Part shown: positions 44,572 through 57,716 of the stretch, piece by piece | How the letters are laid out: each line of letters starts with the position of its first letter | Position numbering within the stretch: position 1 is the first letter of the stretch | Origin: Humulus lupulus | Lineage: Eukaryota > Streptophyta > Magnoliopsida > Rosales > Cannabaceae | DNA length: 64,000 nt | Assembly: GCF_963169125.1 (NCBI RefSeq) | Contig: NC_084802.1 | Span: forward strand, 113,774,903 to 113,838,902 | Direction: 5' to 3' | Translations under genes and position numbers: made by a program | Notes under the pieces: generated by a model | The model's database searches: none | What the model was told of the DNA's origin: nothing | Seen by the model: only the letters and a program-made list of their open reading frames with translations

Positions 44572-46594
44572 TGTAAAACCCTGACTACTCAAAATGTCAC
44601 ATGTGCGAATTCAAGTAAAAAGGAACTAAGAAAAAGAAATAATTTAAAATAAAATATTACTTCCCTATATTCAATTAAGAATAGATTTTGAAATCCTAAG
44701 TAAAAACAAAATCATTTAACTAGAACCATAACTTGTCTCATAGGTCTTAAAAACAACTCTAAAACACTTAAGAGAGATATCTTTCATAAAATTCATAAAA
44801 CGCAAAAGAAAAACGTGAAACCCTGACCCCTAAGGTCAAAGTATCTTAAACACGTACTCCCCGGCACTGCAACCCTCCAACTTATTGTTGCACACACATT
44901 GCCTTGCCTTTAGCGGCATATAGAGTACATATGAGCCAAGCCCAACAAGAAGAGCTACGTAGGACACAACCCCCCAAAACCAAAAAAATAACAACAAGCA
45001 AAACATGATAACAATAACACAATCATGCTTCATATACGCAATCAACTGACATGTTTACATATAACATAAACATAACCACAAACACATCATACCGCTCTTG
45101 CAACGACCCACTGCCTTTGTGACAACCCCTTGGCTTTTACCTCATACTAAATTACAGGAATAGACATGCCTTTAATCTTTCCACAAATGTTATATTAATT
45201 ATAACGTGCTCATAACATGGTATACAAACTAGGGATAACACATATTTATCATGCACGCAAGTGTCCACTTTTCTTACATCAATTCCAGCAGCGATCCACA
45301 CCATCAATATGTCCCTTCAAGTAGTCTTAGTGAGCCTTATGCCAAAACAACACACAAACTTTCATGTTTTAGAGACTTTTATCCAAACAAATCATTATTC
45401 AAGTACCATTACTCTTTCTAGGATCCACACCATTCTAAAGTTTCAGTAAGAAAGTCATTAAAGTCCCCAAGAAGTCGGGGAGGAAGTCCCCAATGAACCC
45501 CACTTGAAACAGCCTTAAAATGGCCTTAAAAGCCCAAAAAAAAAATATGTCCCTATCGTTGCCAAGCACTCCAGTGATATTATTTGGGCAATGGGGCGCT
45601 AATTAAGCCTTCAGTGGCATTGGGCACTACAGTGCTACAAAACCTGTCTGCTGACTCAACTTCGAACAACCATAACTTTCTCAATTTAAAATCGTTTAAG
45701 ACGATTTTTTTTGGGTTTTTTTCTTCTTGAATCCCTCTATATCATCAAAAAATTATTAGGGATAAATAAAATACCAAAAACTCATGAGAATCCCTAAACT
45801 CCATAACCCTAACAAATCTTATGAAATAAAACTTTTTCTTTCATAAGCTATGAACATATATCATAAAACCAGAGCTTATATCATAATTAATTCATTCCTA
45901 ACATGTTTCTAACCTCAAATATATAATCATAAACATATTAATATTCATTTCTAACAATTAATTCACAATATCTACCCTTAACACCATTAACATTCATTCA
46001 AGCTTAAGAACTTTATTGGAAACTTATATAAAACTCAAGAATGTACAGCAAATCTAACTCCACGAATTTGACAACCCTTGACGACAAAATCCTTCCTTCA
46101 GTCTCAGTGCAAAGAAACTCTCAAGATCCAAGCTTGATAGGAGAGTTTATTCTATTCTTCCTTAGTGTTTCAAAACTCTAACCCTAGTCTTTTGTAATCT
46201 ATTTATACTAACCATTTATCACCAATTTACAATCTTATCTCTCATCTAAAACTCCACATTAAATCACTTAAGCCGTTTTTAGTAATTCTCTCTTAAACAA
46301 ATAGTTTCAACTTATAGAAATTACAATTTCTATAATAATTTTCATAATTCTACATTAACCCCAAATTTAATATATTCTTGACAAATATGCCACTACTACT
46401 TGAAGGAACAACGTGTGATCATTGTCTTCATTCTTTGGACAACCACAGACATAAATAAAAGTTTACTCATACAGTTAATGTCATTAAAACATATTCATAT
46501 ATAATAAAGAACATAAATCACAAAATCTAACCAAATCCCCTGGAACAAGGCGAATATACCAAAATTCCCCTCCTTAAGGCTTGCAGATATTACA
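44572..46594 (-). mobile_element. Element E 3' LTR (chromovirus type)
   Basis: Minus strand TGTAATATCTGC...AGGGTTTTACA, 2023 bp. It has the conserved phrase in weakened form (44907-44950) and a patch GCAATGGGGCGCTAA with CACTGTAGTGCC words (45565-45640) in place of the CCGCGG island. To its right lie the polypurine tract and interior, so it is a 3' LTR. Confidence 0.85.
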
Positions 46595-46601
46595 ACTGCC
46601 T

Positions 46602-46617
46602 CCCCCCCCCCCCCCCC
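46602..46617 (-). other. Polypurine tract of element E: uninterrupted G16 on the minus strand
   Basis: Sixteen consecutive C on plus, seven bases inside the 3' LTR start. This position is where the plus-strand primer for reverse transcription is expected. Confidence 0.75.
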
Positions 46618-46619
46618 TC

Positions 46620-47139
46620 CTCTTAAAAAGGAATTTCATCCCCTAAATTCACCTAAACAATTTAAGATACTACTCAAGCATAACCGTCTCCAATTTCGTT
46701 GTAGCCTCCTCAAAAATACTGTTCTTCCAAAAAACCTTAACCAACGAAGTTGTCTTATTCCTTAACATTTTTTTTTTCTTATCCAGAATCTGTACTGGTT
46801 TCTCTTCATACGACAGATTTCCTTGTAGATTCAATGTCTCATAACTATGAATGTGAGATGGGTATGACACGTACTTTCCTTACATCGATACATGGAAAAC
46901 ATTGTGAACTCCTCATAATGCTAGAGGCATGGACAACCTATAAGACCCTTGCCCAACTCTTTCTAGTATCTCAAAAGGTCCTACATATCTAGGAATTAAC
47001 TTCACTTTCTTACCAAATCTCTTGACCCACTTCATTGGTGACACTCTTGAAGCAATCATCCTAGCTCATCATTTCAATGGCTTCATTTGCTTCCCGAACT
47101 AACTTCGGGCCAAGAAACTTGGTTTCTCCCATCTCATCT
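46620..47139 (-). pseudogene. Element E integrase C-terminus and chromodomain
   Basis: The minus strand encodes SYEEKPVQILDKKKKMLRNK, then LVKVFWKNSIFEEATTKLE (46870-46690), the chromodomain-type tail of chromoviruses, with a TAG directly after VMLE. Upstream, HHGVPFEM-like and RPXYIG fragments are interrupted. It is the homolog of 11405-11800 in element A. Confidence 0.82.
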
Positions 47140-47760
47140 CAATGTATCGAAGACCTACACTTTTGTCCATACAACATCTCAAAAGGTGATACTCCGATAG
47201 TCACAATATAACTATTGTTATATGAGAATTTGATCAATGAAAGATACATAATCTGTGAACCACTAAAATCCATCACACATGCCCTCAACATGTCTTCCAA
47301 TGTAGTACTGAACTTTAACTTTGTCCCCATCACCTTTTGTAAACTTCCCCATAACTTGGCTATAAATCTGGATCTTTGTCTAACACTATCGACTTAGGTG
47401 CTCCATGTAATCCTATTAGCTCTTGCACATATAACTCAACATATTGATTTGCTGAATATACTGTCCTCACTAGTAGGAAATGTGTCGACTTTGTATATCT
47501 ACTTACTATCATCCAAATCGAATCATGTTGTTTCGTGGTCTTTGGTAGTCCTACAAAAAAATTCATTGATATGTCCTCCCATTTCCATTTCAGGATACTT
47601 AAAGGTTGCAACAACCCAATTGGTCTTTGGGGTTTGACATTTACTTGTTGGTGTGTTAAACATCTTGTCATGTGTTCCACCACATCATTCTTCATCCCAG
47701 GTCACCAATGTAACACTTTCAAATCTTGATACATCTTGGTTGTACTTGGATGTAGTGAGT
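47139..47760 (-). pseudogene. Element E integrase core
   Basis: The minus strand encodes MTRCLTHQQVNVKPQRPIGL (finger end CLTHQQ, second Cys changed to His), WEDISMNFFVGLPKTTKQHD, SIWMIVSRYTKSTHFL (first catalytic Asp replaced by Ser: VSRYTK instead of VDRYTK) and HGAPKSIVLDKDPDL. Then, in another frame, come MMGTKLKFSTTLEDMLRACV and SYNNSYIVTIGVSPFEMLYG. The stretch with the catalytic Glu (QTDGQSERTIQ in relatives) is deleted between FST and TLEDML. Not functional. Confidence 0.88.
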
Positions 47761-48265
47761 AAGGAGTTGTGTGGGCTTCTTACAAAATCTATTTCTTTAA
47801 CTCTTCCATTCTAGACACAAATTTGTTTATGGTATCTCAGCATGCCATTGTCAGAAATGGAAAATTCTTTAGCATTCCCTTCGTGAAACTATTGACGATG
47901 TTTAACTAGTTGTTGATCACCATCTTGTCCTTGCCTGATCCTTTGCAAAAGTGTTGATTGCAACAAGATATTGGCTAATCCACCAGTGATAAGCTCAATT
48001 CCAGCTCTATCCACTTCCTCAACCAACTTCGCTTGAACATTCCTTAATGTTGTCACCTGACCATGTCCTCAACGACTTAAGGCATCTGCGACAACATTTG
48101 CCTTTCCAGGATGATATAGTATCTCATATTATAGTCTTTCACAAGTTCCAACCACCATCTCTTTCTTATGTTCATGTCCTTTTGAGTAAAGAAATACTTA
48201 CAACTTTTGTGGTTAGCATCAATCTCACATCTTTCTCCAAATAGATAATTTCTCCAAATCTACAA
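47761..48265 (-). pseudogene. Element E RNase H, truncated
   Basis: The minus strand at 48265-48060 encodes WRNYLFGERCEIDANHKSCK, YFFTQKDMNIRKRWWLELVK, in line with element A 13060-12900. The RT, protease, gag and 5' LTR that should follow to the right are missing; at 48266 the sequence changes to plus-strand LTR material. Confidence 0.82.
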
Positions 48266-51200
48266 ATCCTAAGGTAAAAATGCTCTAAATATGTAATTTT
48301 TCTCCATCTCTATTTTTCTTCTTCATGGCTAGTTTTAATTTCTGTTTTCTACTTCATGAAACACCATTCATCTCAGCCCTTGAAAGTTGAAGAAGCTCCA
48401 TTGAAGGTTTCACAAAAATCTTGAACCAAAGTGAAGAAAAAGGGTGAGTTCTCTTATTTCTTATTACCATCTTTCTTTTCCTTCTTCTTCCTATGTTGAC
48501 CGAACCTTTAAGGGTTCTAAAACTCTATTCATGTTGGTTTAACACTCGCCACAACCATCATCTCAAAGCTAGGTGAGGTTGATGCAAGTGTGAGCACCAT
48601 CATCTACATGCATGCAAGTTTAGAAGGAAATTTTTGAAAGAGGTAAACCCTAGAGCAAACTCTTTTTAAGCATCCCTCTCCTTTTCTTTTTCTAGCTCTA
48701 TAATCTAATTCTTAGTATTTATGGGAAGGGATTTAAGTGTGTGAAGTATTGAGAAGTGGTCCAAAACCCTAAGAGCTCAACCACCCCAAAGGCTTGAACA
48801 TAATGAGGTAAAAATCTCGATTCTTACCATAATATTTTAATGACTTTAGCAAATTTGAATTCGATTATTGTTTTTTAAGTTAAATTAGTTATTTGGATTG
48901 TAATAAGGTTATTTAGTTGGCTGATGATGCATGCATGTGGTTTATGTTGTTTTTGGTAGCTTGGAATCCAAAGTTCCATAGGATTTATTGATGCATGCTT
49001 GCTTCCAATATTTTATAGTGGCTTGCAAAGGGTCAAATCATACTTAAATGACCTAATTATTCAATCAAAATTTTTGTAATGCATTATTTTGAAAGAGTGC
49101 ATGATTTTAACATCTTGAACCACTGAAAAACGTTTTATGTAACTCAAGTTATGAGCTTTTTGGGAATCTAGTGCAAGTTGGATTCAGATTTGGCAATTCC
49201 TAGCATAAAACTTTTAACAGTTAGTTGAACAAGAAAAACTTATTAATATTAATCCCATAAAATATTTTCTAAAAATTCCTTTTAGTTTCGGTGTTATGAT
49301 TTTTCAAAGATAGGGGTTCAAAAATGGAATTTTGCAAATAGTGGACAGTTTAACTAAGGGTTTTTGTGAACGCCTTTCACTGTGAAAGAGAACACCCTTT
49401 GAGATAAAATTTTGTAAGATTGTTTTTGTTATAGCAAGGTTTCAACCCGTAAAATTTTATTGCAAAACAGTAACTAGTTTAGAAATGGCAGTGTTCCAAA
49501 GTTGGGACTTTGTCACAAAAAGGACAGTTTTCCAACACTTTGAAAATATTAGGGTTTTTATAACAAATTTCTACAAAACCTATTTATTCATAAATTTTGT
49601 TGCTAATAGACTTTAAATCATGTTAACTTGGTTAGAGAATGTTCCTTAAATTAATTAAGTAAAGTTTTCTTAAAAACAATTAATGGGTCCAATTGCTCAC
49701 TTTAGAAAAAGAAACACTAAAATAGGATTTCCTTAAGAATACACCAAATAATCCTTCTAGAAGTTTATCAATTTTTAAAAGGGTTTTTATTTTAAGGTTT
49801 TCTTTTCAAAATTTAATAAATTAAAAAAAAAATTTGTAACTAATTCTCCCTAAGAGAGGTACCTTGATGGTATTTTATAATAAAAGATAAAAAGGGGTAT
49901 TTCTTAACAAGATGAATTAATGGCGTTTTTACAAAACTTGCAACAACGCATAGCAAACCCCATTACTTCTAGACTTAAGACTACGCAGGCTCATTAATGA
50001 TTAAGATTACTCAAGGGTACGCCTTGAGCACTAAGAAAACTAAGGACCCTTCCTTTAAACTGGTTATGGAAACCAGTTTTCCCCGACGCTTTAGAATAAA
50101 AAATTCTAAATGCTAATGCATGATAAGAATTAAGTATTCGACTTTCGATGCCCAAATTACGAATGAAGAATCTTAGATAATTTTCATAATTAATCCGAGT
50201 CACTCTGTGGTTTCACTACAATGTTATCTAAGCTGGAAGGCTCGCTTCTTGATAGAAGATTTCCACAAGAAAGCGCTAAGAAATTCGAGTAAGACAACAT
50301 ATGATTTTTTTGGCTACGACCCGATCATGACTAGTTTAGATAACTAAGATATAAGCTAATAATTAGAACTAGTCCTAGAAGGTTTACTCAAGACCATGGT
50401 TCAAAAGGGTTCGCATACTCATGACTAAGGTAAGCAGTCCGGCTAGCTACCGTGACGACTATGAAACTAGTTCGCCACTGGTGACTTTGTAACTAAGGCG
50501 GTTGGCCACCGCAATATGTAAGAATTCAAATTTAACACCCGTGACATAAGAGCCCAGTTAAACTCCATGACACATAAGTAAGTTGATTTCGGAATCAAAT
50601 CTCTATGACTAAGAAAGTATGCAGAATTCTTCTAGGAGTCTGACTAACTGATGTAACTAGTTTGCACCCGTCGATGCTATGGTAAGATATGTAAAGTTAT
50701 GTTTGATTGTTCCTTCAAAACCCTAAGTACGTATGCATCATAAGAACGTTAAGTATGTTACGAGTTCAGACTGTATGTATGCTCTAGGATCTTATGTGTG
50801 TAGGTGTATTTTCAGGATATGAATTTTGGTTATGAGACATGACCATAAGTTTTCCAGAACATTCACACGTTCTTAAATTGTATGCTAGGGTTTCGGTTTC
50901 ATCAGAATCCTATTCTTGGTTAGTTATCTACCTAGTTGCAATTGGTTTAAGTTCTTGCCCCGTTTATGTGGTTATGTTTGTTAAGTTGTTCTTACTAAGC
51001 GTCTTGCATACCTAGTTGTTTCGTGTTGTAGGTAAGCTCCAAGGCAAAGTGGATCAGTGAGCGCTAGATTATATCTGCGGGGATGTACATGTGGACCGAC
51101 CTTTCTGAAATTTTATGTTTTGGGGAATAGAACACATATGATAATTAAAAATTTATTTTGGGCTTGTTGATTGTTTTTAAATTATGACACTGTAATTCAC

Positions 51201-51285
51201 TTTTAAGTATGCGCATACTTCCGAACTATTGCATTATTTTATGTTTTTTCACAAAATATGTTAAGAAATTTTATGGGATGTTACA
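48266..51285 (+). mobile_element. Family F chromovirus-like LTR, 5' border uncertain
   Basis: Ends GGGATGTTACA at 51285; the last 470 bases match 7430-7945. A T/C-rich leader region around 48430-48700, GAGGTAAAAATC near 48804 and TTGTAGGTAAGC near 51027 follow the station order of LTRs in this window. Long AT-rich middle without frames. A minus-strand frame at 49994-50203 has no known motif. The start is probably the junction with element E. Confidence 0.6.
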
Positions 51286-53134
51286 TTTGGTTCCTTATGT
51301 TAATTTACATGGGAGTTTGGCATGTTTGGTCTAATGATTTGGTGATGATGATAAGATGTTGGAGGATAGCAATAAAGAGGGTGACCATAGTTATTTTGAG
51401 TTCTATCAAAGGAGGTAATGGAACTACTATCCTTGAAATGGTTCTTGTTGTTTTTGTGATCTTTTCGGTATAAATACTCTTGGTGTGTGTTTTATTGGTT
51501 GATCATTTACAATCTTTTATGTTGAAAAAAATTGTTTCTATCTTGTAATCCATAAGAGCATGAAAATGAATATGCATATTGATTAGGTATGAGTAGTTTT
51601 TTTTAAAGGATTTGTTATGAAGTTTATATGGCCTAGGCATGTGGGCTCTATGATTTTATGTGCTTGAGTATGCTTGGGCGTGTGGTGTATATAGTCAGGC
51701 ATGAATAGAAATTTTTGGGCATGCATGAAGTATGAGATCTTATGGTTATGTTTTCATGGTTATTTTAAATCTAATGGTTTATGTAACAAGAATGCAAGAC
51801 TGATAACAGACATATGCTAGGGCTTAAGTTTGGTTTGGCCTATATTATGATAATGTTGTCTTTTAAATATTCTTATAAAAATGCAAAAGAAATATGAGAT
51901 GTTGATCATGAGGGTTTTAGCATAGGGTCTAATTTGGTGTTTGATTTTTTGTGTTGATTAAATTTCATGCTAAATGTAATTGTGCGGTGTTCAAGCGTAG
52001 GAGAATGATAGAGTAAATTTTTTAATGGATAAAAGCATTTTATGAGCATTGTTTTAACATGATTTGGTGATTTTATGCTTGCTGTTTTTTTACATATATA
52101 TTTCGTGATGGTAATGGTAAAATAATGTTTTCAAATGTACATATGATTCCTTAAAGTGGTATTGGATTTTATGAAAACAAAAAGACATATTATTTCACAC
52201 GTTAATGGTGTTTTTATCCAATTAAATACATGCATATTTTTGTATATTTTTATGAAAGAAAATATAGTTTTAATTCAAGTGTGATTTTAATTTAATAAAA
52301 ATAGTTGCTGAAATTTCGGTTGATAGTAAGAAAACTTTTTTTAAATGAGATAAATAGAACTAGTGCATCAAATAAACTAAATGATAAGTATGTATATGAT
52401 AAATGTGATATTTTTATGATTTAAATATATATTTTCACACTAAAGAATATATGCAGTTTTTTTTTTTTTTTATTTTGTGAAAAATAATATAGTTTAAATT
52501 CAATTTTATGATTTAAACAAATAAATTAGCTTGCTGGAATTTTTCTCCAGTAATAAAAAATGATTATTTTATTTAAGATAAGTATGTCCTACAGTCCAAT
52601 AAATTAAGTCTTAAATTTTATATATGAAAATATAATTTTTCCACACTTTATTTATGAGTTTTCACATTTATAAATATGAACTTTTTTTTGAGAGATTAGT
52701 AAAATTATTTTTCTAAAAGAAAACAAGAAATTTATTTAGTTACTCTAAATAACTACAATTTTGTCACAACCTTTTTAAATGCTATTTAAATAATAAATGA
52801 AATTATTATTTCATGAGAAAGTAGAAAATGCTAAATGAATTATCTTGTAAAGTAAATATGCTGTATTAAAGTTTTGTATAACAATTTTGTGGTTAAAGAA
52901 ACAATTAAATGGTAAATAAAGTATGTTGCTGAATTTTGTTTGAAGAGGCAAGAAATAAGCTTGTAGAAACTATCGTTTTAAAGCATTAAATTGTAAGAAC
53001 GCTCCCACGTATGCATATTGTTCAAATACATGACTTTTACTTTGTAACCATGAAGGATTAATAGGTAGAATTAGCATTATTCTTTTATGATTTTATGTGA
53101 AATTATTTTATGTTTGCAATTGTAGTGCAACTTG
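51286..53134 (+). mobile_element. Truncated relative of the element G LTR
   Basis: Colinear with roughly 54700-56060 of the element G LTR: ATGCTAGG...GAGGGTTTT, TATTTTTATGAAAGAAAA-like, GTTGCTGAAATTT, TTTTCCACACTT, ACAAGAAATTT, ACGCTCCCACG and GTAACCATG appear in the same order in both. Strongly diverged. The right end is cut by a CACTA-like terminus. No genes; a 71-codon frame at 51258-51473 is not supported. Confidence 0.6.
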
Positions 53135-53385
53135 CACACAAAAAAATTAGGCTTTAACTTCAGTGTTTACACATAAGGATATTGGGAAATACATAAAAAA
53201 AAAACAAAGTTAAAGCTTTTAAAAGATGTTTAACTTTGCTTTTTGGTTTGATGCTCATAGCAATTAAGCTATTACTTCGGTTATTTACGTAAATTGAAGT
53301 TAAAGGGTAATAGGGGGAGGGGCATTTTTGTGAGAAAAAATTACGGAACCCTTTAACTTCGATTTTTTGATAAAAACTGAAGTTA
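53135..53385 (+). mobile_element. CACTA-like element terminus with palindromic subterminal repeats
   Basis: CACACAAAAAAATTAGGC at 53135 is one base short of the CACTACAAAAA end typical of CACTA transposons. Behind it, the word TTTAACTTC/GAAGTTAAA occurs repeatedly in inverted pairs (for example 53269-53304 and 53352-53386), the usual subterminal binding-site layout. The other end is not found, so it is a fragment or a non-autonomous copy. Confidence 0.65.
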
Positions 53386-56300
53386 AATGTGCTTATATCT
53401 GCACCACTTCAACTTCTCCCTCATTTCTAAAACTCTGAAACCCCCCAAACAAATAGAAAAAATCTCCATTTCCACCTTGCGAAAAACGAGGGTTTCACCA
53501 TTTACCATCATTTTTCCTCATTTTTGTAGCGCACCAATTTTTTTTTTATTAATTTTGTGCTTTGTGTTATTTAATTGTTAAGTGTTACGAATATTTTTTT
53601 TATTCATTTTTTTGGAATTGTTTGATAGAAAGTATGTGCATTTAATTGTTAATTGTTTATTTATTTATTAATTTATTTTGTGAATAAAATGAGTTTGATT
53701 GAATGTACCAAGGTGCATGGTAGGTATAGATGTACCTTAGTAATTGAGTGTGCGCATGTGCATGGTTGCATGGTGTACATGTAGTATAATTTTCTTACAC
53801 ATTTTTGTTTCCTTTTATTTGAATTATTTTATTTAATTAGAAAAAATAAATAAATAAAGAAAGAGGATGGGAGATGGACGTGTGAAGCATAGTGGGAAAA
53901 AGGGTTTTTCTTTTCCTATTTTATTTGGGAATTAAAGAATTCAAATTGAAGACAATAGTTAAAATGGGGAAGGGAGGTTGTCATATTTTTATTCTATTGA
54001 TTATTTTCCTTTATTGAAGTCAATCAAATAAAAATAATTAGAAAAAAGGAATTGAATTGGAAACTTACCCATTCCCATTAGGCTAGTTACTTTCTTTAGG
54101 GTTAGATAAAAAAGGGAAGAAAGGAAGAGAAGAGCCATTTTGGGCTCTTGTGACCGCAACTAAGAGAAGGGAAAGAGAGAAAGAGTGCGTGTGAACTAGA
54201 GATAGAAAGAGAGAAAAGGAGAAAGAAATAAAGAAGGAAGAGGAAGGGGAAGAGATTTCGAACCTAGGTGAGTGTCTTGATTCTTGGTTGTTTAATCCTC
54301 TCATCTACATCCTAATCCTCTTAATCTCTAGTTTTCATGTTAATGTTTGTTTTTCTTTTGTGGATTTCGAATCTAGGGGTTGATTGAAGGTGATGACCAT
54401 TTTGGGTTTTGGTTTCTATGAAGGAGGTAGTTGATCTCTAAACCTTGTTTTTGATTTTGTTGTTATATCGAAAAGATCTTGAGGTTTTGATGGCTATTTG
54501 AATCCTTGATTTGTGTTGATTTGGGTTGTCTTTGAGATACTTGAATATGATGCATGGTGATTTTTATTATCTTGGTAAATTGGATGGTGGGTTTCGGCCA
54601 AGCATGTATAGGGGTTCCCTTTATATATTTTTATTTTATTTTATGATTGTTATTTTATGTTAGGTCCATGTTCTAGGGTTCTATGTGTTTTTGACATAAT
54701 AAATTATTTGGACTCTTGTTATTGATTCCATGAATTTGATGAACATCTTTATGAGATTTGTATGTGATTATGATGTAATAATAGGTTAAGGCATGCACGG
54801 GTGATGATAGATACATGCTAGGTTTCATATGAATGTAAATGAGGATTTTGGTATTTTATGTTTATGATCAAGAGGGTTTTCGGCCTAGGGGAGATCATTG
54901 ATGCATGTTGGTCAATTTATCTGATGTCACCTACACTCATTAGAAATATGTTAGGTTATTTGGTTAATTGAGAATTTATCTTAAGTCTTTTGTAAATGTT
55001 AATTTGATGATACATGAAGATTATAGAATAAGTTTTGTTAAATAATGATTTACATATAAGTGATGTTCCAAATGATATGTTGATTTTATGTAAATAAAAT
55101 GGTATTTTAATTCACATTTGAAATGATATTTTTACTCAATTAATACCTCCAGTTTTTTTTTTAGATATTTTATGAAGAAAAGATAAATTTTAATGCAAGT
55201 TTATGATTTTTTGAGTGATTAATTTGTTGTTGGAAGTTTTGGGTAAAAATAAAAAATATCTTTTAGATGAAAGAAATAATGTGTGTTTATTGAAATAAAT
55301 TAATATCCTAAATTATGTATATATTAAAACGATATTTTTAAAATGTAACGATGAATTTTTACATTATTAATAAGTATGGTTTTCTTTATTTTTAATAAGA
55401 AAATGCTTGGGTTTAAATTCACTTTTGACTTTTAAATAAAATGAATAGTTGCTGAAAATTTAGGTTAATTAATAAGTTAAAAATAATTATTTTTTTTAAA
55501 AGTAATGGGTTTACACTACATAATTTAAGTCTTAAATAATACAAGTGAAAATATATTTTTCCCACACTTAACAATTATGTTTCTCACGCTTAATCTTGTA
55601 ATTTTGTTAATTTAGAAGAAAATGTTATTTTCTAAAGGAAACAAGAAATTTCATAAGTACTTCTAGATAATTTCAAGTTTTATTGACTCCAAGCAATTTA
55701 AAATAATAAATAAAAATATTTTTTATGAGAAATTTAAAGAGGTTAAATGAATTTGTTTAATCAACTTTGAGACTTAAGTAAATAATGGTAAAATAGTATG
55801 TTACTGAATTTTTCTTGAAGAGGTTATTAGAAATGAGCATGTAGGGATTATCGTTTTTAACGTCACTTTTTAACAACGCTCCCACGAATGCATGTCGCAT
55901 GCAAATGCACTTTTATGTTCAAATATATGCCTATTATTCAAACATATAATTTTTACTTGGTAACCATGTATGGATAATAAGTAGAATTGACATTATTCTT
56001 TTGTGATTCTATGTGAAAAATGTGCATGTTTGGAAATTATATATAATTTGCACCATGTGTGCATGGCCCATGCAGTCAAGGAGTATATGTGTTAGGCATG
56101 ATAAATCTCATGTGATGCTAAAGAAAACTATTTGATTATGATTATAGGCTCGCTGTGAAGTTTGTCCCATTTTTTTTGCCTTGCTCGGACCTGAGGTAAG
56201 AAAGTTAGATAGAAACTCTATGTTTATTCTATGAAATAGTAAGATTGGTTTGTATGAGGTTAAAGCTATGTTATGTATGATGATGTGTCATGTGATACGA

Positions 56301-57181
56301 AGTATGAAATACTATATTGAGATGATATGACGAATTTGATGAATCATGTATTTCCTTTATATTGATATGACTGGATTGCATGTGTTTTGTATGTTGTATG
56401 AAAAAGCAAATGGTTGTTAGCGTGTTGAACGTGACACAACAAATGGGTTACTAAGGATATAAGACGTAACTCGAGTTACTAAGGTATGACGTAACTTGAG
56501 TTACTAAGGTATGACGTAACTCATAGGGTGGACGCACCGAGGTTATTCAAGGACCAGAGCCTCCTGTTTACCTCAAGATGTGACATGGACAATAGAGGGG
56601 GCCATGTTCACAAATGATATGATGATGATGTGTGAATATGATGATGATGTATGATGTATGATGATGACTTTCAAGTATGATGTATGATGATGATGTTTAA
56701 GTATGATGTATGATGATGTATGGATATGATGTTGTATGAACTTTACGAAATGATTATGTTCTTATTGTGTTTTCCTTTGTATGTTGTTTGTACTTCCTTA
56801 CTGGGCTTTTTGCTCACCCCTTTACTTTCCCCCCTTTCAGGTAATAAATAGGGTTTCACTTTGGCACGCGCTGTGATGTGAGGAGTTTTGACGTCAGAGT
56901 GTGTATGCCATGGGGGTATCTTATGGATGAAAAAACGATCAACTTAAACACTGAATTTGAAAGAACGATGTTTTGGACTTAAATTTTAAGACTATCAGTG
57001 TGACTTAAACTTTATTTATTTTAAACGTTGCATAAGTAATCTTATTTTTATTTTAAACTATTGAGTCCAACATGCATGTTTTATCAAAGCCCCACTGGGT
57101 TTTCATATGTTAAGTGGTTTTCTTCTATAATTTTATGAGTATGGAGACATTTTGCAAAGTATAATTTTAGGGCATTTTACA
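53386..57181 (+). mobile_element. Element G 5' LTR (chromovirus type), 5' border uncertain
   Basis: Ends AGGGCATTTTACA at 57181 directly before a tRNA-Met PBS. A likely promoter (TTAGATAAAAAAGGGAAG near 54102-54119) precedes a GA-rich leader (54120-54260) with ACCTAGGTGAGT, a splice-donor-like word. CTGGGCTTTTTGCTCACC...TTTCAGGTAA at 56801-56844 is its version of the conserved phrase. The start could be anywhere between 53386 and about 53700. Apart from GA-run frames no reading frame is present. Confidence 0.65.
56446..56720. repeat. Short tandem repeats in element G LTR
   Basis: First a 25-base repeat, three units, with ACTAAGGTATGACGTAACT (56452-56525). Then from 56618 a run of GATGATGAT / ATGATGTATGATG words, an imperfect trinucleotide-like microsatellite. 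Confidence 0.8.
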
Positions 57182-57183
57182 AA

Positions 57184-57194
57184 TGGTATCAGAG
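57184..57194 (+). other. Primer-binding site of element G
   Basis: TGGTATCAGAG two bases after the LTR end TTTTACA; initiator-Met tRNA type, as in element A. Confidence 0.88.
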
Positions 57195-57360
57195 ATAGGT
57201 TGTCCATGTTTCCAAGAACCCCCCCCTCCCATACACGCTAAAGATGGGAAAATCTCACCTCACCACGTCATAAGTATTTGTTCTATATGTTATCGTTTTC
57301 TTTCTGCTTTAAAATTTTGTAGTTTTATAATTGTAGTATAGTAAGATTCCTCCTATTATT

Positions 57361-57716
57361 AAAACCACTTAGAAATAGTTGCTAAGGAGATCTGCGCAAT
57401 ACCTAAGGTCCAGCTTGACAAGGAACCCTACAATTGGAGGATTGTTGTGTTGAAAACGATGGCGGTGGTTTTCAATCGTATTCAAGGAATTATGAACAAA
57501 AGAGGGGCGTTGCTATGGCCCATAGAGCAATACTGGGTGTTAAGGGAAGCATTGTCGATATGTCTCGATGCCCTTCTCAAGTTGGCCATGTCATGGCACG
57601 ACATCATTCAGGAGGACCTGGACTTTAGCACCTTCGAGTACATGATCTATGACCTCATGGATAGCTACGATTTTAGTCATTTGGAGCCGATTATGGTAAA
57701 GAAGGATGACGAATAG
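57361..57716 (+). CDS. Leader reading frame of element G, unknown function
   Basis: An open frame of about 118 codons lies between PBS and gag, from the stop near 57355 to TAG at 57714-57716. The first ATG is 57459; upstream in-frame sequence (EIVAKEICAIPKVQLDKEPY) is also protein-like but lacks ATG. The predicted product has a hydrophobic Trp/Leu middle (LLWPIEQYWVLREALSICLD) and an acidic tail (YDLMDSYDFSHLEP). I recognise no family. A second frame at 57434-57628 overlaps it and is taken as shadow. It may be a leader ORF of the element, captured host sequence, or chance. Confidence 0.35.

Noticed and set aside
54083..54304. Minus-strand Ser/Phe-rich 73-codon frame
   Set aside because: Translation of the GA-rich leader of the element G LTR.
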